Shown here: positions 1-7,109 of the stretch, one piece after another
Layout of the letters: every line of letters begins with the position of its first letter
Numbering within the stretch: the stretch's first letter is position 1
Assembly (NCBI GenBank): GCA_041687095.1
Contig: JAWLCQ010000085.1
Coordinates: 1 to 18,886, forward strand
Direction of reading: 5' to 3'
Origin: JAWLCQ01 sp041687095
GTDB taxonomy: Bacteria; Planctomycetota; Phycisphaerae; SM23-33
Length of the DNA stretch: 18,886 bases
Made by a program: the position numbers and the translations under genes
The notes under the pieces: generated by a model
Databases searched by the model: none
Told to the model about the DNA's origin: nothing
What the model saw: only the letters and a program-made list of their open reading frames with translations

Positions 1-55
1 GCTGGGCTGCAACGTAAGGTTTTGCTCATGACCCTCAGTCCATGTCGCGCCTCCT

Positions 56-127
56 TACCCAGGCTTCGCCTGGCGCACGAGCAACCACGTCCAATCGACA
101 CGGGCTGCAAAGTATCTGGGATGCGTA
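56..127 (+). repeat. Extragenic repeat family, copy 1
   Basis: This copy carries the shared core (79-127) that contains CAACCACGTCCAATCGA and ends in GGGATGCGTA. It matches copies at 1157-1236 (inverted), 10783-10860 and 15757-15860. Its left half differs from the others: instead of the GTGGTTTGCGAAGCG-type arm it has a short perfect hairpin, CCAGGC-TTC-GCCTGG (59-73). It lies 39 bases beyond the stop of the HEAT-repeat gene. Nothing else was recognised in the first 165 bases. Confidence 0.75.
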
Positions 128-165
128 TTGGCTGACGGGTGAAAGCCGACAGTTGACGGCGTCCC

Positions 166-1140
166 CTACTCCAGCGCCTCGCGGACCTCGGATTCGCCGC
201 GGTTTGCCACCGCCTCGCGCAGGCGGGCGATGACGTTGGCATCGTGGCGGTGGATCGCCAAAGCCCTTACGGCGGCGGCGGCATGACGGGCCGAACCCTC
301 CCGCACCAGATCCCACAGGTAATCCATCGCCTCCTCTCGCCGAAGTGTCGCCATCGCCAGCAGGACGGTCTGTGGGGGCTCGGGGTCCAAACGACGCGCC
401 TCCCACGCGCCCCGCAGCGCCTCGAAGGCGCCGCTCAGACGCGATTCTCCCAAGGCGACGGCCGCCGCGTCCTGCACCTCCGGCGAGGGGGTCGACAGAT
501 ACCCAGCCACGAACGCAAGTGACTCCTCGGGCTCCAGGACCAGCAGGGCCGCGAAGCACTCCGTGAGCACCTCGGGGCCGTCGGGGACGGCGAGGGTCTT
601 GTAGCGGAGCAGGCTGGCCACCTCCGGGCGTCCCAGCCGGACGAGGGCGCGGACGGCCAGCACGCGGGCGTCGGGCTCGCGGTCGGCGAGCAGCTCGGTG
701 AGCAGCGTCAGGGCGCGGGGATGGTGGGACTCGGCGAGCCCCAGGGCGCACTGCCCCCGCAGGACGGCGGCGGTGTCCACCGGGCCGCCGTAGGACGGCT
801 CCCTCTGCACGTGCCGGATCCCGCGGACGAAAACGTCGCCCTCGTCCCGATCGAATTGGACGAGGCACTCGACGATGGCGGTCTTGGCGCGGCAGCCCTT
901 GTCGGTCTTGAGCGGGTCGGTCAGGAAACGGCCGAACGCGTCGGCGAGTTCGGAAGCGCAATCATCGGCACCGAGTTCGGCAGCAAGGCGAGCGGCCTTG
1001 GCGACGACGAGGTTGCTGCGGTCGCCCAGTTCGCGGCGGAGCGAGGCGAGGACGGCGGGGCGGGCGTCGGGCTCGGCGGCCGCGTCGCGCAGGGCGGCGA
1101 GGTCCGCCAGCTTCTGCTCCACCGATCGCCGCTTCGCCAT
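166..1140 (-). CDS. HEAT-repeat protein, function unknown
   Basis: This encodes a 324-residue protein made almost wholly of short paired helices rich in Ala, Leu, Arg and Glu. Typical HEAT-like segments are ARVLAVRALVRLGRPEVAS, VQDAAAVALGESRLSGAFEA and HAAAAVRALAIHRHD. No signal peptide, membrane helix or catalytic motif is visible, so it is probably a cytoplasmic scaffold or adaptor. The N-terminus (about residues 1-35) is a charged helix starting MAKRRSVEQKLADLAALRD. The start is supported by GGGAGG five bases upstream of ATG. It is the last gene of a long minus-strand run; copy 2 of the extragenic repeat ends 16 bases upstream of its start codon, so any transcript coming from mltA passes through that repeat. 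HEAT repeats are defined by fold, so a specific role cannot be given. I am confident it is coding, less so about the repeat class. Confidence 0.85.
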   Translation of the reverse strand: MAKRRSVEQKLADLAALRDAAAEPDARPAVLASLRRELGDRSNLVVAKAARLAAELGADDCASELADAFGRFLTDPLKTDKGCRAKTAIVECLVQFDRDEGDVFVRGIRHVQREPSYGGPVDTAAVLRGQCALGLAESHHPRALTLLTELLADREPDARVLAVRALVRLGRPEVASLLRYKTLAVPDGPEVLTECFAALLVLEPEESLAFVAGYLSTPSPEVQDAAAVALGESRLSGAFEALRGAWEARRLDPEPPQTVLLAMATLRREEAMDYLWDLVREGSARHAAAAVRALAIHRHDANVIARLREAVANRGESEVREALE

Positions 1141-1156
1141 TGAGGCCTCCCTTCAC

Positions 1157-1236
1157 TACGCGTCACAGATCATTCGCGGGCAGCATCGGTTGGACGTGGT
1201 TGCTCCGCTGCGCTCCGCAGACCACGGCACCCGGCG
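1157..1236 (-). repeat. Extragenic repeat family, copy 2 (inverted)
   Basis: Read on the minus strand, this copy begins GGTGCCGTGGTCTGCGG, continues through the shared CAACCACGTCCAA core and ends GACGCGTA. The CGTGGT and ACCACG segments can pair to form a stem around a GCGGAGCGCAGC-type loop. It occupies much of the 169-base gap between mltA and the HEAT-repeat gene, ending just upstream of the latter's ribosome binding site. Confidence 0.75.
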
Positions 1237-1251
1237 TCTTTCTCTTCTTCT

Positions 1252-1297
1252 GCTGAAAGCTGACCGCTGAAAGCTTTCTCCGCTGATCGCCTTCTCC
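1252..1297. repeat. Three degenerate tandem units of 14-16 bp
   Basis: On the plus strand three units follow one another: GCTGAAAGCTGACC, GCTGAAAGCTTTCTCC and GCTGATCGCCTTCTCC. Units two and three differ at three of 16 positions. The array lies directly downstream of the mltA stop codon and beside extragenic repeat copy 2. No coding role is apparent. Confidence 0.55.
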
Positions 1298-1309
1298 GCC
1301 GCGATGGTC

Positions 1310-2569
1310 CTATCTGTCACCGGTGGCGGCCGACGCCTGGATGTCCCCGGATCCGTCGGTGGTGGGCTTGAGGAAGAGGTAGTAGAGGCGGCCTTCCTGC
1401 TTGACGTGGCCGGCGAGTTGCCCGGCGGCGTCGCCCACGCCGATGTACAGGTCGCAGCGGCCGGGGGCGCGGATGGCCCCCCCGGTGTCCTGGTCCAGGG
1501 CGAACCCGGTGTACGGCGCCTGCTGGATGGCCTGCGAGGTGCTCACGGGCAGGCGAGTGCTGAGGAAGGTGAGCGCGGCGCGGGGGAAGACGGTCTTGTC
1601 CGTCGCCACCGTCCGCCAGGGCGTGACGGGCTCGTTGATCGACCCGTGCGGCAGCTCGTCGCCCTGCGTGAAGAACACGAACCGCGGGTTCCGCCACACG
1701 TACGTCTGCACGTCCTGCGGGTGCGCCCGGAAGTAGGCGATCATGGCCTGGAGGCTCATGTCCTGGGCGGCGATCTTCCCGTCATCGATCAACGCCTTCG
1801 CCACGCTCTGGTACGGGTGGCCGTTGCTCGCCCCGTAGGCGGCCGTCACCATCCGGCCATCGGGCATCCGCAGGCGGGCCGAGCCCTGCACGTGGGCGAT
1901 GTAGACGTCGAACGCATCGGCCAGCCAGAACAGCTCCTGCCCGCGGAGCAGGTTGGCGGACTCGATCTGCTGGCGGGCGGGGTACGGTTCGAGCGAGCCC
2001 GACGCGGTGCGCCGCCCGAGGATCTCCCCCTCGGGCCCCTTGGCCAGGTCGGGGGGGGTCTTGTACAGCGGGTAACGGAAGCGGTCGGTCCGGACGGGCG
2101 AGGCGTCGAAGATCGGCGTGTAGTAGCCCGTGAACAGCACCGTCCCCCGTCCATCCCAGCCGACGGACTCGTACACGTCGAACCGCTCGCGGAGCACGCG
2201 GTTCATCTCCGCGGGGGGCAGGTTGCGATCGAGCAGGGCCGCAAACGCCTGGAGCGACTGCACCACCTGCGCGTGCGTGATCTCGCCGTAGGGGTAGTAC
2301 TTCTGGCTGGAGGGCTTGGCGAGGTAGTGCAGGGAGCGGTCGATGGCCCGGCGGAGGTCATGGGTGTTGCCCGCGGCCACGGTGAAATCGGGGATCTCCC
2401 CGGGCTCGACCCTGCGCAGGCCAAGCTGCCCCGGGGGGAGGGGGCGGCTGTAGTCCGGGCCCTGGTCGAGAGGCACCATGATCGTGCCGGTGTCCCTCCC
2501 GCACGCGGAGAGGGTGAGGGCGGCGAACACCAGGGCCAGCGAGAGCGTGAGGGCGAGCGTCCGATTCAT
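1310..2569 (-). CDS. mltA: Lytic murein transglycosylase A (MltA), lipoprotein
   Basis: MltA cleaves the MurNAc-GlcNAc bond of peptidoglycan non-hydrolytically, leaving 1,6-anhydro-MurNAc ends. The 419-residue product starts with a lipoprotein signal peptide, with lipobox LSAC and acylated Cys23. The MltA core shows the family hallmark VLFTGYYTPIF (GYYTP at about 148-152). The C-terminal 3D domain is clear: DQDTGGAIRAPGRCDLYIG, with Asp359, Asp361 and Asp373 as the conserved aspartates, followed by the family-typical GQLAGHVKQEGRLYYLF. The frame stays open to 2662, but ATG at 2569 is chosen because GGAG lies seven bases upstream and it is the only start that yields a clean lipoprotein signal. 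Known MltA enzymes are outer-membrane lipoproteins facing the periplasm. The presence of MltA implies a peptidoglycan sacculus. A probable promoter lies at 2633-2662. Confidence 0.95.
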   Translation of the reverse strand: MNRTLALTLSLALVFAALTLSACGRDTGTIMVPLDQGPDYSRPLPPGQLGLRRVEPGEIPDFTVAAGNTHDLRRAIDRSLHYLAKPSSQKYYPYGEITHAQVVQSLQAFAALLDRNLPPAEMNRVLRERFDVYESVGWDGRGTVLFTGYYTPIFDASPVRTDRFRYPLYKTPPDLAKGPEGEILGRRTASGSLEPYPARQQIESANLLRGQELFWLADAFDVYIAHVQGSARLRMPDGRMVTAAYGASNGHPYQSVAKALIDDGKIAAQDMSLQAMIAYFRAHPQDVQTYVWRNPRFVFFTQGDELPHGSINEPVTPWRTVATDKTVFPRAALTFLSTRLPVSTSQAIQQAPYTGFALDQDTGGAIRAPGRCDLYIGVGDAAGQLAGHVKQEGRLYYLFLKPTTDGSGDIQASAATGDR

Positions 2570-2632
2570 CCATGAACTCCTTGAGGCCGACCGGGGCCAG
2601 CGCGACGGGCGCCCCGGAAACTCCATCCGCCC

Positions 2633-2662
2633 ATCATGCCCGCGCGAGCGGCGGGAAGTCAA
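2633..2662 (-). promoter_or_regulatory. Probable sigma-70-type promoter of mltA
   Basis: On the minus strand TTGACT (2657-2662) and CATGAT (2633-2638) are separated by 18 bases, matching the consensus at five and four positions. Transcription would start near 2626, giving a leader of about 56 bases before the mltA ATG at 2569. It lies between the ccsA stop (2676) and mltA. Confidence 0.5.
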
Positions 2663-2675
2663 TGGCCAGGGCGCC

Positions 2676-4571
2676 TCACGCGTAGCTGTGCAGCCCGGGC
2701 AGGAGGTAGTTCACCACGATCCAGTTGAAGAGCATGGCCCCGACGGCGAGGAGGCAGCCGACGGCAGTGAGGGTCCCGCGGGAGCGCGGGGGGACAACGA
2801 ACCGCAGGTGCAGCGTCGCCAGCAGGATCAGCACGGTGATGAGGGCCCAGGTCTCCTTGGGGTCCCAGCCCCAGAAGCGGCCCCAGGCGGCGTGGGCCCA
2901 GACGGCCCCGAGGATCGTGCCCCCCGCCACCGTCCACGTCGCCAGTTGCGCCACCAGGACGTTGCAGCGGTCGATCACCCGGAGCGTCTCGCTCCCGCTC
3001 CCCCGCACCGCCGCCACGCCCAGCAGCGCCAGGGAGATCGGCAGGGTCATGCCCACCAGTGCATGCCCGACGATGATCACCGCCACGTGGGCGGACATGA
3101 TGGGCGCATCGAGGATCCCCGGGATCGCGGTGATCCCCGCCCCCGTCCGCCCGGGCAGGAAGAAGCACGACAGCAGGCCCACCGTGGCGTAGAACGCCGC
3201 CGCCAGGGCGAACCACCCCCGCGGGCGGACCGCCTCCAGCCCCAGCGCCAGCAGCCCCCCCAGCAGCGCCGAGGCGGTGACGGCTTCGAACTGGTTGAGG
3301 ATCGGCGGCAGATGCCAACCCCGCCCGCTGAGGATCCATCGCACCACGAACCCCGCCCCCAGCGCCAGGGTGGACAGGGCGAAGACTCCCAGTCCCAGCC
3401 GCCTCACCCCCCGCCGCTCCGTGGCGACGGCGAACAGGAGCAGGACCAGCGACACCGCGAAGCCCACCCACGTGATCGTCGCGCGGTCGGTGCGGTTGTA
3501 GAGCACCTCCAGGTCGCGGAGAAGCTTGGGCGGGAGGGCCTCGGCGCCCGCCAAGGCCTCCTGCTCGTCGGGGAACGTATCGATGAGGCCGTTGACGGCG
3601 TCGGCGTCGCGGGAGCGCCATGCGGTTTGCAGCCGCCGCCAATGCGCGTAGGCCGCGGAAAGCCGCGGGCCAAGCTCGCCCGGGCGCAGGGCGAAGTCCT
3701 CGGGCGTTCGCCACGGCCCGCCGTTCGGGTCGGGCAGGACGCGGAGGGCGTCGGCGGAGAAGAAGGCAGCGTAGCGGAGTTGAAGGCGGTCGATGGGGAC
3801 GCGGAACGGCCCCTCCATGCCGCGGATCATCAGGCCCGAACGGAGCGAGGGCACGTCGCGGACGGTTTCGAGATCGGCGAGGTCCGCGCGGCCGGTGGCG
3901 AGGAGCAGTTCGAGGGCCTCCTCGTCCGCCAGCACGGCCGGGGGGATGCGATGGGTGGCGGCGAAGGCGGGGCGGAAGCGGGGCGGGAGACTGTCGGTGA
4001 ACCACGCGCGGGCGGTGGCCTCGCGGACGTAGAGCACGGGGCGGCCGAGGTAGTGCCCGGCGTTGAAGTACAGCTCCAGGAACGCGACGGCGGGGGCGAG
4101 GTCGGCGGGGGCCTGCTCGCCCGTCGCCTGCGAGACCTGATCGCGGGCGAGGGTATCGAGGACGGCGACGCGGGCGGAGATCTGCACGGGCAGGCGGGAG
4201 AGGGGCGGGGCGTGGAGCTTCCGCAGGAACGCGAGGGTCTCCGCGTCGAACAGATCCGGGGCAACGGGGGCGGCGGAATCCTCGCGAGCGTCGAATGCGG
4301 GCGCCGACGTCGCCGCGCCCTCCGATGTCACCTCCCCGACGCCCGTCTCCGCTGCGCTCCGTCGCGATGTGCCGTCGGGGGGCGCTGCGGGTCCGTCACG
4401 CAGGGCATCGGCTGCGAGGACCGGTGAGGAGAGGATGAGAATCGCAAGCAGGATGGCGGGAAGGAGCCTGGGTGCCACGGCTGCGCCGTTTGCAGCCGTG
4501 CGGCCGGGACGGACACGGCTGCGAACAGCGCAGCCGTGGCACCCGGCGCTTGGCGTTGGCGGACGGGTCAT
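2676..4571 (-). CDS. ccsA: Cytochrome c biogenesis protein CcsA (ResC-type), with long N-terminal periplasmic domain
   Basis: CcsA works with ResB/CcsB in system II cytochrome c maturation: it carries heme across the membrane and presents it to apocytochrome. The 631-residue product has a basic N-terminus, a hydrophobic segment (about 34-53), a soluble region of roughly 300 residues with a DTLARDQVSQATG motif, and then a multi-helix membrane half. The membrane half has the heme-handling WWD motif WGRFWGWDPKETW (563-575) and conserved histidines at about 420, 495 and 628 (final GLHSYA). A classic CcsA has about 320 residues, so the N-terminal half is an addition; similar DTxAR-containing extensions are recalled from Bacteroidetes-type proteins. 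ATG at 4571 overlaps the resB stop as ATGA and is preceded by AAAGGAG, so the two genes are translationally coupled. A nested palindrome lies in the 5' coding part (4470-4544). A GTG start at 4478, just past most of the palindrome, is possible but lacks a ribosome binding site. Confidence 0.95.
   Translation of the reverse strand: MTRPPTPSAGCHGCAVRSRVRPGRTAANGAAVAPRLLPAILLAILILSSPVLAADALRDGPAAPPDGTSRRSAAETGVGEVTSEGAATSAPAFDAREDSAAPVAPDLFDAETLAFLRKLHAPPLSRLPVQISARVAVLDTLARDQVSQATGEQAPADLAPAVAFLELYFNAGHYLGRPVLYVREATARAWFTDSLPPRFRPAFAATHRIPPAVLADEEALELLLATGRADLADLETVRDVPSLRSGLMIRGMEGPFRVPIDRLQLRYAAFFSADALRVLPDPNGGPWRTPEDFALRPGELGPRLSAAYAHWRRLQTAWRSRDADAVNGLIDTFPDEQEALAGAEALPPKLLRDLEVLYNRTDRATITWVGFAVSLVLLLFAVATERRGVRRLGLGVFALSTLALGAGFVVRWILSGRGWHLPPILNQFEAVTASALLGGLLALGLEAVRPRGWFALAAAFYATVGLLSCFFLPGRTGAGITAIPGILDAPIMSAHVAVIIVGHALVGMTLPISLALLGVAAVRGSGSETLRVIDRCNVLVAQLATWTVAGGTILGAVWAHAAWGRFWGWDPKETWALITVLILLATLHLRFVVPPRSRGTLTAVGCLLAVGAMLFNWIVVNYLLPGLHSYA
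4470..4544. repeat. Nested palindromic element inside the ccsA 5' coding region
   Basis: The outer arms are a perfect 17-bp inverted repeat (4470-4486 and 4528-4544, beginning GGGTGCCACGGCTGCGC). The inner arms GCAGCCGTG (4492-4500) and CACGGCTGC (4514-4522) pair as well, so the CACGGCTGC/GCAGCCGTG unit appears twice and several alternative hairpins are possible. In ccsA the element encodes an unusual stretch including CHGCAV, just before the hydrophobic segment of the N-terminus. It does not interrupt the frame. Confidence 0.8.
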
Positions 4572-5947
4572 GCTTCGCTCCTTTCGGGCTCGGGGCCTCC
4601 CCGGCGGAGGAGGAGCGGTTTGACGAAGAACGCCCAGGGCAACCCCAGGCTGATGAGCGCACAGCCGACCCACACCGCCCACAGCCCCGGGGCGGTGGCA
4701 GCGCTAAGGATGACCATCTGCGGGTCGCTCGCGGGCAGCCAGGACTCGTGGCTGAGCTGGAAGGGCCCGAGGCGCACGGGGTCGTTCAGGGCGATCACCT
4801 CGCGCTCGACCGCCCCGCCGCGATCCACCTCGACGCGCGTGACGTAGTCCCGCGGAATGCCCGAGCCCGGGTAGGTCTGGTACTCCGTCCCGAGGAGGCG
4901 AAGCTCCCCGGGCAGCTCGACGCGGCGGCGGGAGAGGATGAGTTCCCCCATCGACGCGGGGCCCTCCTCGGATGTCACCAAGGCGCCCAGTCCGGGCGTG
5001 GCGAATTCATCGTACGGCAGCAGGAACCGGGACTCCGGCTCGCGCTGCTTCGCAGTGAACACGGGGATCCGGAGGAAGCGAAGCGGGGTGATCCGCACCG
5101 CCCGCCCACCGAGCACGACCTCCGTCGGAGACCCGGGCTGCAGGGCGTGCACCTCGCGCTGCCCGTCGGGGCGGATGACCACGACGGCCGCCTGCCCCTG
5201 CGAACCAACGACGATCACCCCCGCGTCGAACGAGAACGCCGACGCATCGCCCTCGAAGAGTTCCCTCGCCTCCTCGTCCGACAGGTGCGGGCGGAAGAGC
5301 AGAACGTAGTCCTCGCCCCGGAGGCTCTCCCGACCGGCGATGTCGGGCGAGAGCACCACCGTTTGCACGTCGTTCCCGTCGGTGACCGCGAGCTGCATCG
5401 CCGGAGCGAACGCGCTGCTCTGGCGGTGGACGAGGAGGCCCCGGCCCCAGGGATCGCCCTGCAGCAGCGAGGGATCGTCGGGGACGGGCTGCAGCGGGAC
5501 CTGCACGTCACGTTCCGTGCCCTGGCGGAGGGTGAGGATGAGCGTGTCGTCGAGGTAGGCGTGGCGGACGGGCGTCCAGCCGTCGGCGGTGCGGTAGCTG
5601 ATGGACTGGCCCGCGAGGCGGTGCGTGCCGTACCACACCGACGCCGCGAGGAGCACCAGCGTACCGGCGTGGGCGGCGTGGGCTCCGAGGCGGGGCAGAT
5701 CGAAGCGGACCCGCAGCCCCGTCGCCAGCAGCAGATTCGCCCCCAGCAGGCCCACCAGCGCGAGGAACAGCCCGTGGGCGTACAGGGCCTGGGGCGCGGT
5801 GTGCAGCAGGCCCGCCATCGCCGCCGCCGAGGGCGGGACGGAGGCCGCCGAGAGGTACAGCACCACCAGCGCCAACAGCAGCAGGCCCAGCACGGTGCTG
5901 GACGCGACGCGAACGAGGGCACGCAGGGCGGACAAGGCAGTCTCCAT
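4568..5947 (-). CDS. resB: ResB/CcsB-like cytochrome c biogenesis protein
   Basis: ResB is the partner of CcsA in the system II heme-delivery complex, which attaches heme to c-type cytochromes outside the membrane. The 459-residue product has three N-terminal membrane helices (about 15-35, 54-76 and 88-106, the last in HAAHAGTLVLLAASVWYG), a long extracytoplasmic domain of beta character (about 107-420), and a final helix in LWAVWVGCALISLGLPWAFF. This topology, three helices plus a large outer domain plus a last helix, is the family's. Histidines in HAAHAG lie where a transmembrane heme ligand could be. The stop codon overlaps the ccsA start by four bases (ATGA). The start ATG at 5947 has no good ribosome binding site; a GC-rich hairpin (5956-5989) lies just upstream. 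ResB sequences diverge strongly, so the name rests on topology and on the ccsA coupling. Confidence 0.87.
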   Translation of the reverse strand: METALSALRALVRVASSTVLGLLLLALVVLYLSAASVPPSAAAMAGLLHTAPQALYAHGLFLALVGLLGANLLLATGLRVRFDLPRLGAHAAHAGTLVLLAASVWYGTHRLAGQSISYRTADGWTPVRHAYLDDTLILTLRQGTERDVQVPLQPVPDDPSLLQGDPWGRGLLVHRQSSAFAPAMQLAVTDGNDVQTVVLSPDIAGRESLRGEDYVLLFRPHLSDEEARELFEGDASAFSFDAGVIVVGSQGQAAVVVIRPDGQREVHALQPGSPTEVVLGGRAVRITPLRFLRIPVFTAKQREPESRFLLPYDEFATPGLGALVTSEEGPASMGELILSRRRVELPGELRLLGTEYQTYPGSGIPRDYVTRVEVDRGGAVEREVIALNDPVRLGPFQLSHESWLPASDPQMVILSAATAPGLWAVWVGCALISLGLPWAFFVKPLLLRRGGPEPERSEA

Positions 5948-5955
5948 TCATGCAA

Positions 5956-5989
5956 CGCCCCGGCGTCGCACGGGGGCGGCGCCGGGGCG
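5956..5989 (-). terminator. GC-rich hairpin between the OmpA-family gene and resB
   Basis: CGCCCCGGCG (5956-5965) and CGCCGGGGCG (5980-5989) form a perfect 10-bp stem with a 14-base loop. It could end the upstream transcript, but there is no T run after it and the resB start is nine bases away, so a role in the resB leader is equally possible. Confidence 0.4.
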
Positions 5990-6001
5990 GGGCTATGTCC
6001 T

Positions 6002-6007
6002 ATTGTA
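6002..6007 (-). promoter_or_regulatory. Possible -10 box for resB-ccsA
   Basis: On the minus strand TACAAT matches the -10 consensus at five of six positions and lies in a short AT-rich island (GATACAATAGG) within GC-rich DNA. No convincing -35 is seen 16-18 bases upstream. Transcription from here would give a leader of about 48 bases containing the 5956-5989 hairpin. Confidence 0.35.
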
Positions 6008-6024
6008 TCGCGGCCGGAGTGGGT

Positions 6025-6903
6025 CTACTTCTCCATCTCCACCGGAACGGCGGGGGTCGTCGGGGCCTCGGACGCCGCAGCGACCGTGTCGGTCAGGAAC
6101 AGGCTCGGGGGCACGATCCAGATCTCGACGCGGCGGTTGGCCTCGTTGCCCTTCTGCCCGGGGGCGTTGGGGGCGATGGGGTGGTTGTCCCCGAACCCAA
6201 TCCCGGCGATGCGGGCGGGGGTCACGCCCGCCTGTCCGAGCGTGCGGACGACGGACATGGCGCGGGCGGCGGAGAGGCCCCAGTTATCGCGGTACAGCTC
6301 GACGGTGCGAGGCTGGCGGACGGGGATGTTGTCCGTGTGCCCGGCGACGTAGATGTTGAAGGCGCGGGCCTCGGCGGTGGCGAGGATCTGCCCGAAGCGC
6401 TGGATGGCGGCCGTCGCCTGCGGGTTGAGGTCGGCCGACCCCTTGGCGAAGGTCAGGTCGCTCTTGAGCTTCAGCATGCCGCGCTGGGCGTCGAACTCCA
6501 CGAGGTCGGGGTACTCGCTCGCCAGTTGCTGGAGGGCGGCGTTGACCTGGGTGGGCAGCGCGCCGAACTGCGGCGGGGCCTGGCCGAGCCTGGCCTCCAA
6601 CTCGCGGTACCTCGCCGTCAGCTCCTCCAGGGAGCCCTGCAGGGCGCGGTTCTGGTCGTTGAGGACCTCGACCTCGCGGCTGCGGGCGTCCAGGCGGGCC
6701 TGGCACTCGGCGAGGGAGGCCCCGAAGGTGCCCCGCTCGCCCTCGATCCCGCGGAGCTGCGACTGGCAGTCCTCGAGCTGCCGCTTGAGCTTCATGTTCA
6801 TGCTCAGGGCTTCGTCGTACTCCCCTTGCGGCACGCACCCGCCGGCCGCCAGCAGCCCCACCAGAACCAACGCGAGTGCGGGGGTCACCAGCATCCTTTT
6901 CAT
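6025..6903 (-). CDS. OmpA-family lipoprotein with coiled coil
   Basis: This 292-residue product probably anchors the outer membrane or another envelope layer to peptidoglycan. It has a lipoprotein-type signal (MKRMLVTPALALVLVGLLAA, then GGC with Cys23), a coiled coil at about 26-107 rich in Leu, Gln and Glu, and a C-terminal OmpA/MotB domain at about 133-257. The peptidoglycan-binding features are present: IYVAGHTDNIPV, then NWGLSAARAMSVVRTL, GFGDNHPIAPN and NEANRRVEIWIVP, with the Asp and Arg that bind diaminopimelate. A Thr/Pro/Ala-rich tail follows. The start at 6903 is preferred over longer frames because it gives the lipoprotein signal and has AAAGGA 10 bases upstream. The gene follows the HTH membrane-protein gene after 206 bases of hairpin-rich DNA. 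The coiled coil plus OmpA layout resembles Pal- or MotB-like spacers, but no motor-type membrane helix is present. Confidence 0.9.
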   Translation of the reverse strand: MKRMLVTPALALVLVGLLAAGGCVPQGEYDEALSMNMKLKRQLEDCQSQLRGIEGERGTFGASLAECQARLDARSREVEVLNDQNRALQGSLEELTARYRELEARLGQAPPQFGALPTQVNAALQQLASEYPDLVEFDAQRGMLKLKSDLTFAKGSADLNPQATAAIQRFGQILATAEARAFNIYVAGHTDNIPVRQPRTVELYRDNWGLSAARAMSVVRTLGQAGVTPARIAGIGFGDNHPIAPNAPGQKGNEANRRVEIWIVPPSLFLTDTVAAASEAPTTPAVPVEMEK

Positions 6904-6941
6904 AACCGAACCATCCTTTCGCTCTGTCTGTCGTTCGCGGA

Positions 6942-6961
6942 CCGCCCCATCCCTGGGGCGG
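6942..6961 (-). promoter_or_regulatory. Leader hairpin upstream of the OmpA-family gene
   Basis: CCGCCCC and GGGGCGG form a perfect 7-bp stem with a six-base loop (ATCCCT on the plus strand). It lies about 40 bases upstream of the start codon and just before the ribosome binding site on the minus strand. It could be an attenuator or a terminator of readthrough from the HTH gene; no T run follows. Confidence 0.35.
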
Positions 6962-7085
6962 GGACTGCGACGGAAGCCCTCGCCCCCCGCCGTGCGGAAA
7001 GCCAGGGCCAAATCGGGTGCACCGGGGGCGTGCGGCCAGGGCCCGAGGGCCCGGGACCGACGGGTTGCGAGCCTCGCCACCCCGT

Positions 7086-7106
7086 CGGCCGGCGGTCGAC
7101 CGGCCG
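7086..7106 (-). terminator. Hairpin just after the HTH membrane-protein gene
   Basis: CGGCCGG (7086-7092) and CCGGCCG (7100-7106) form a perfect 7-bp stem with a 7-base loop, starting four bases after the stop codon at 7110. A second hairpin follows (GACGGG...CCCGTC around GCGAGGCTCGC). Placement suggests transcript-end formation or processing, but no T tract is visible. Confidence 0.4.
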
Positions 7107-7109
7107 CGG

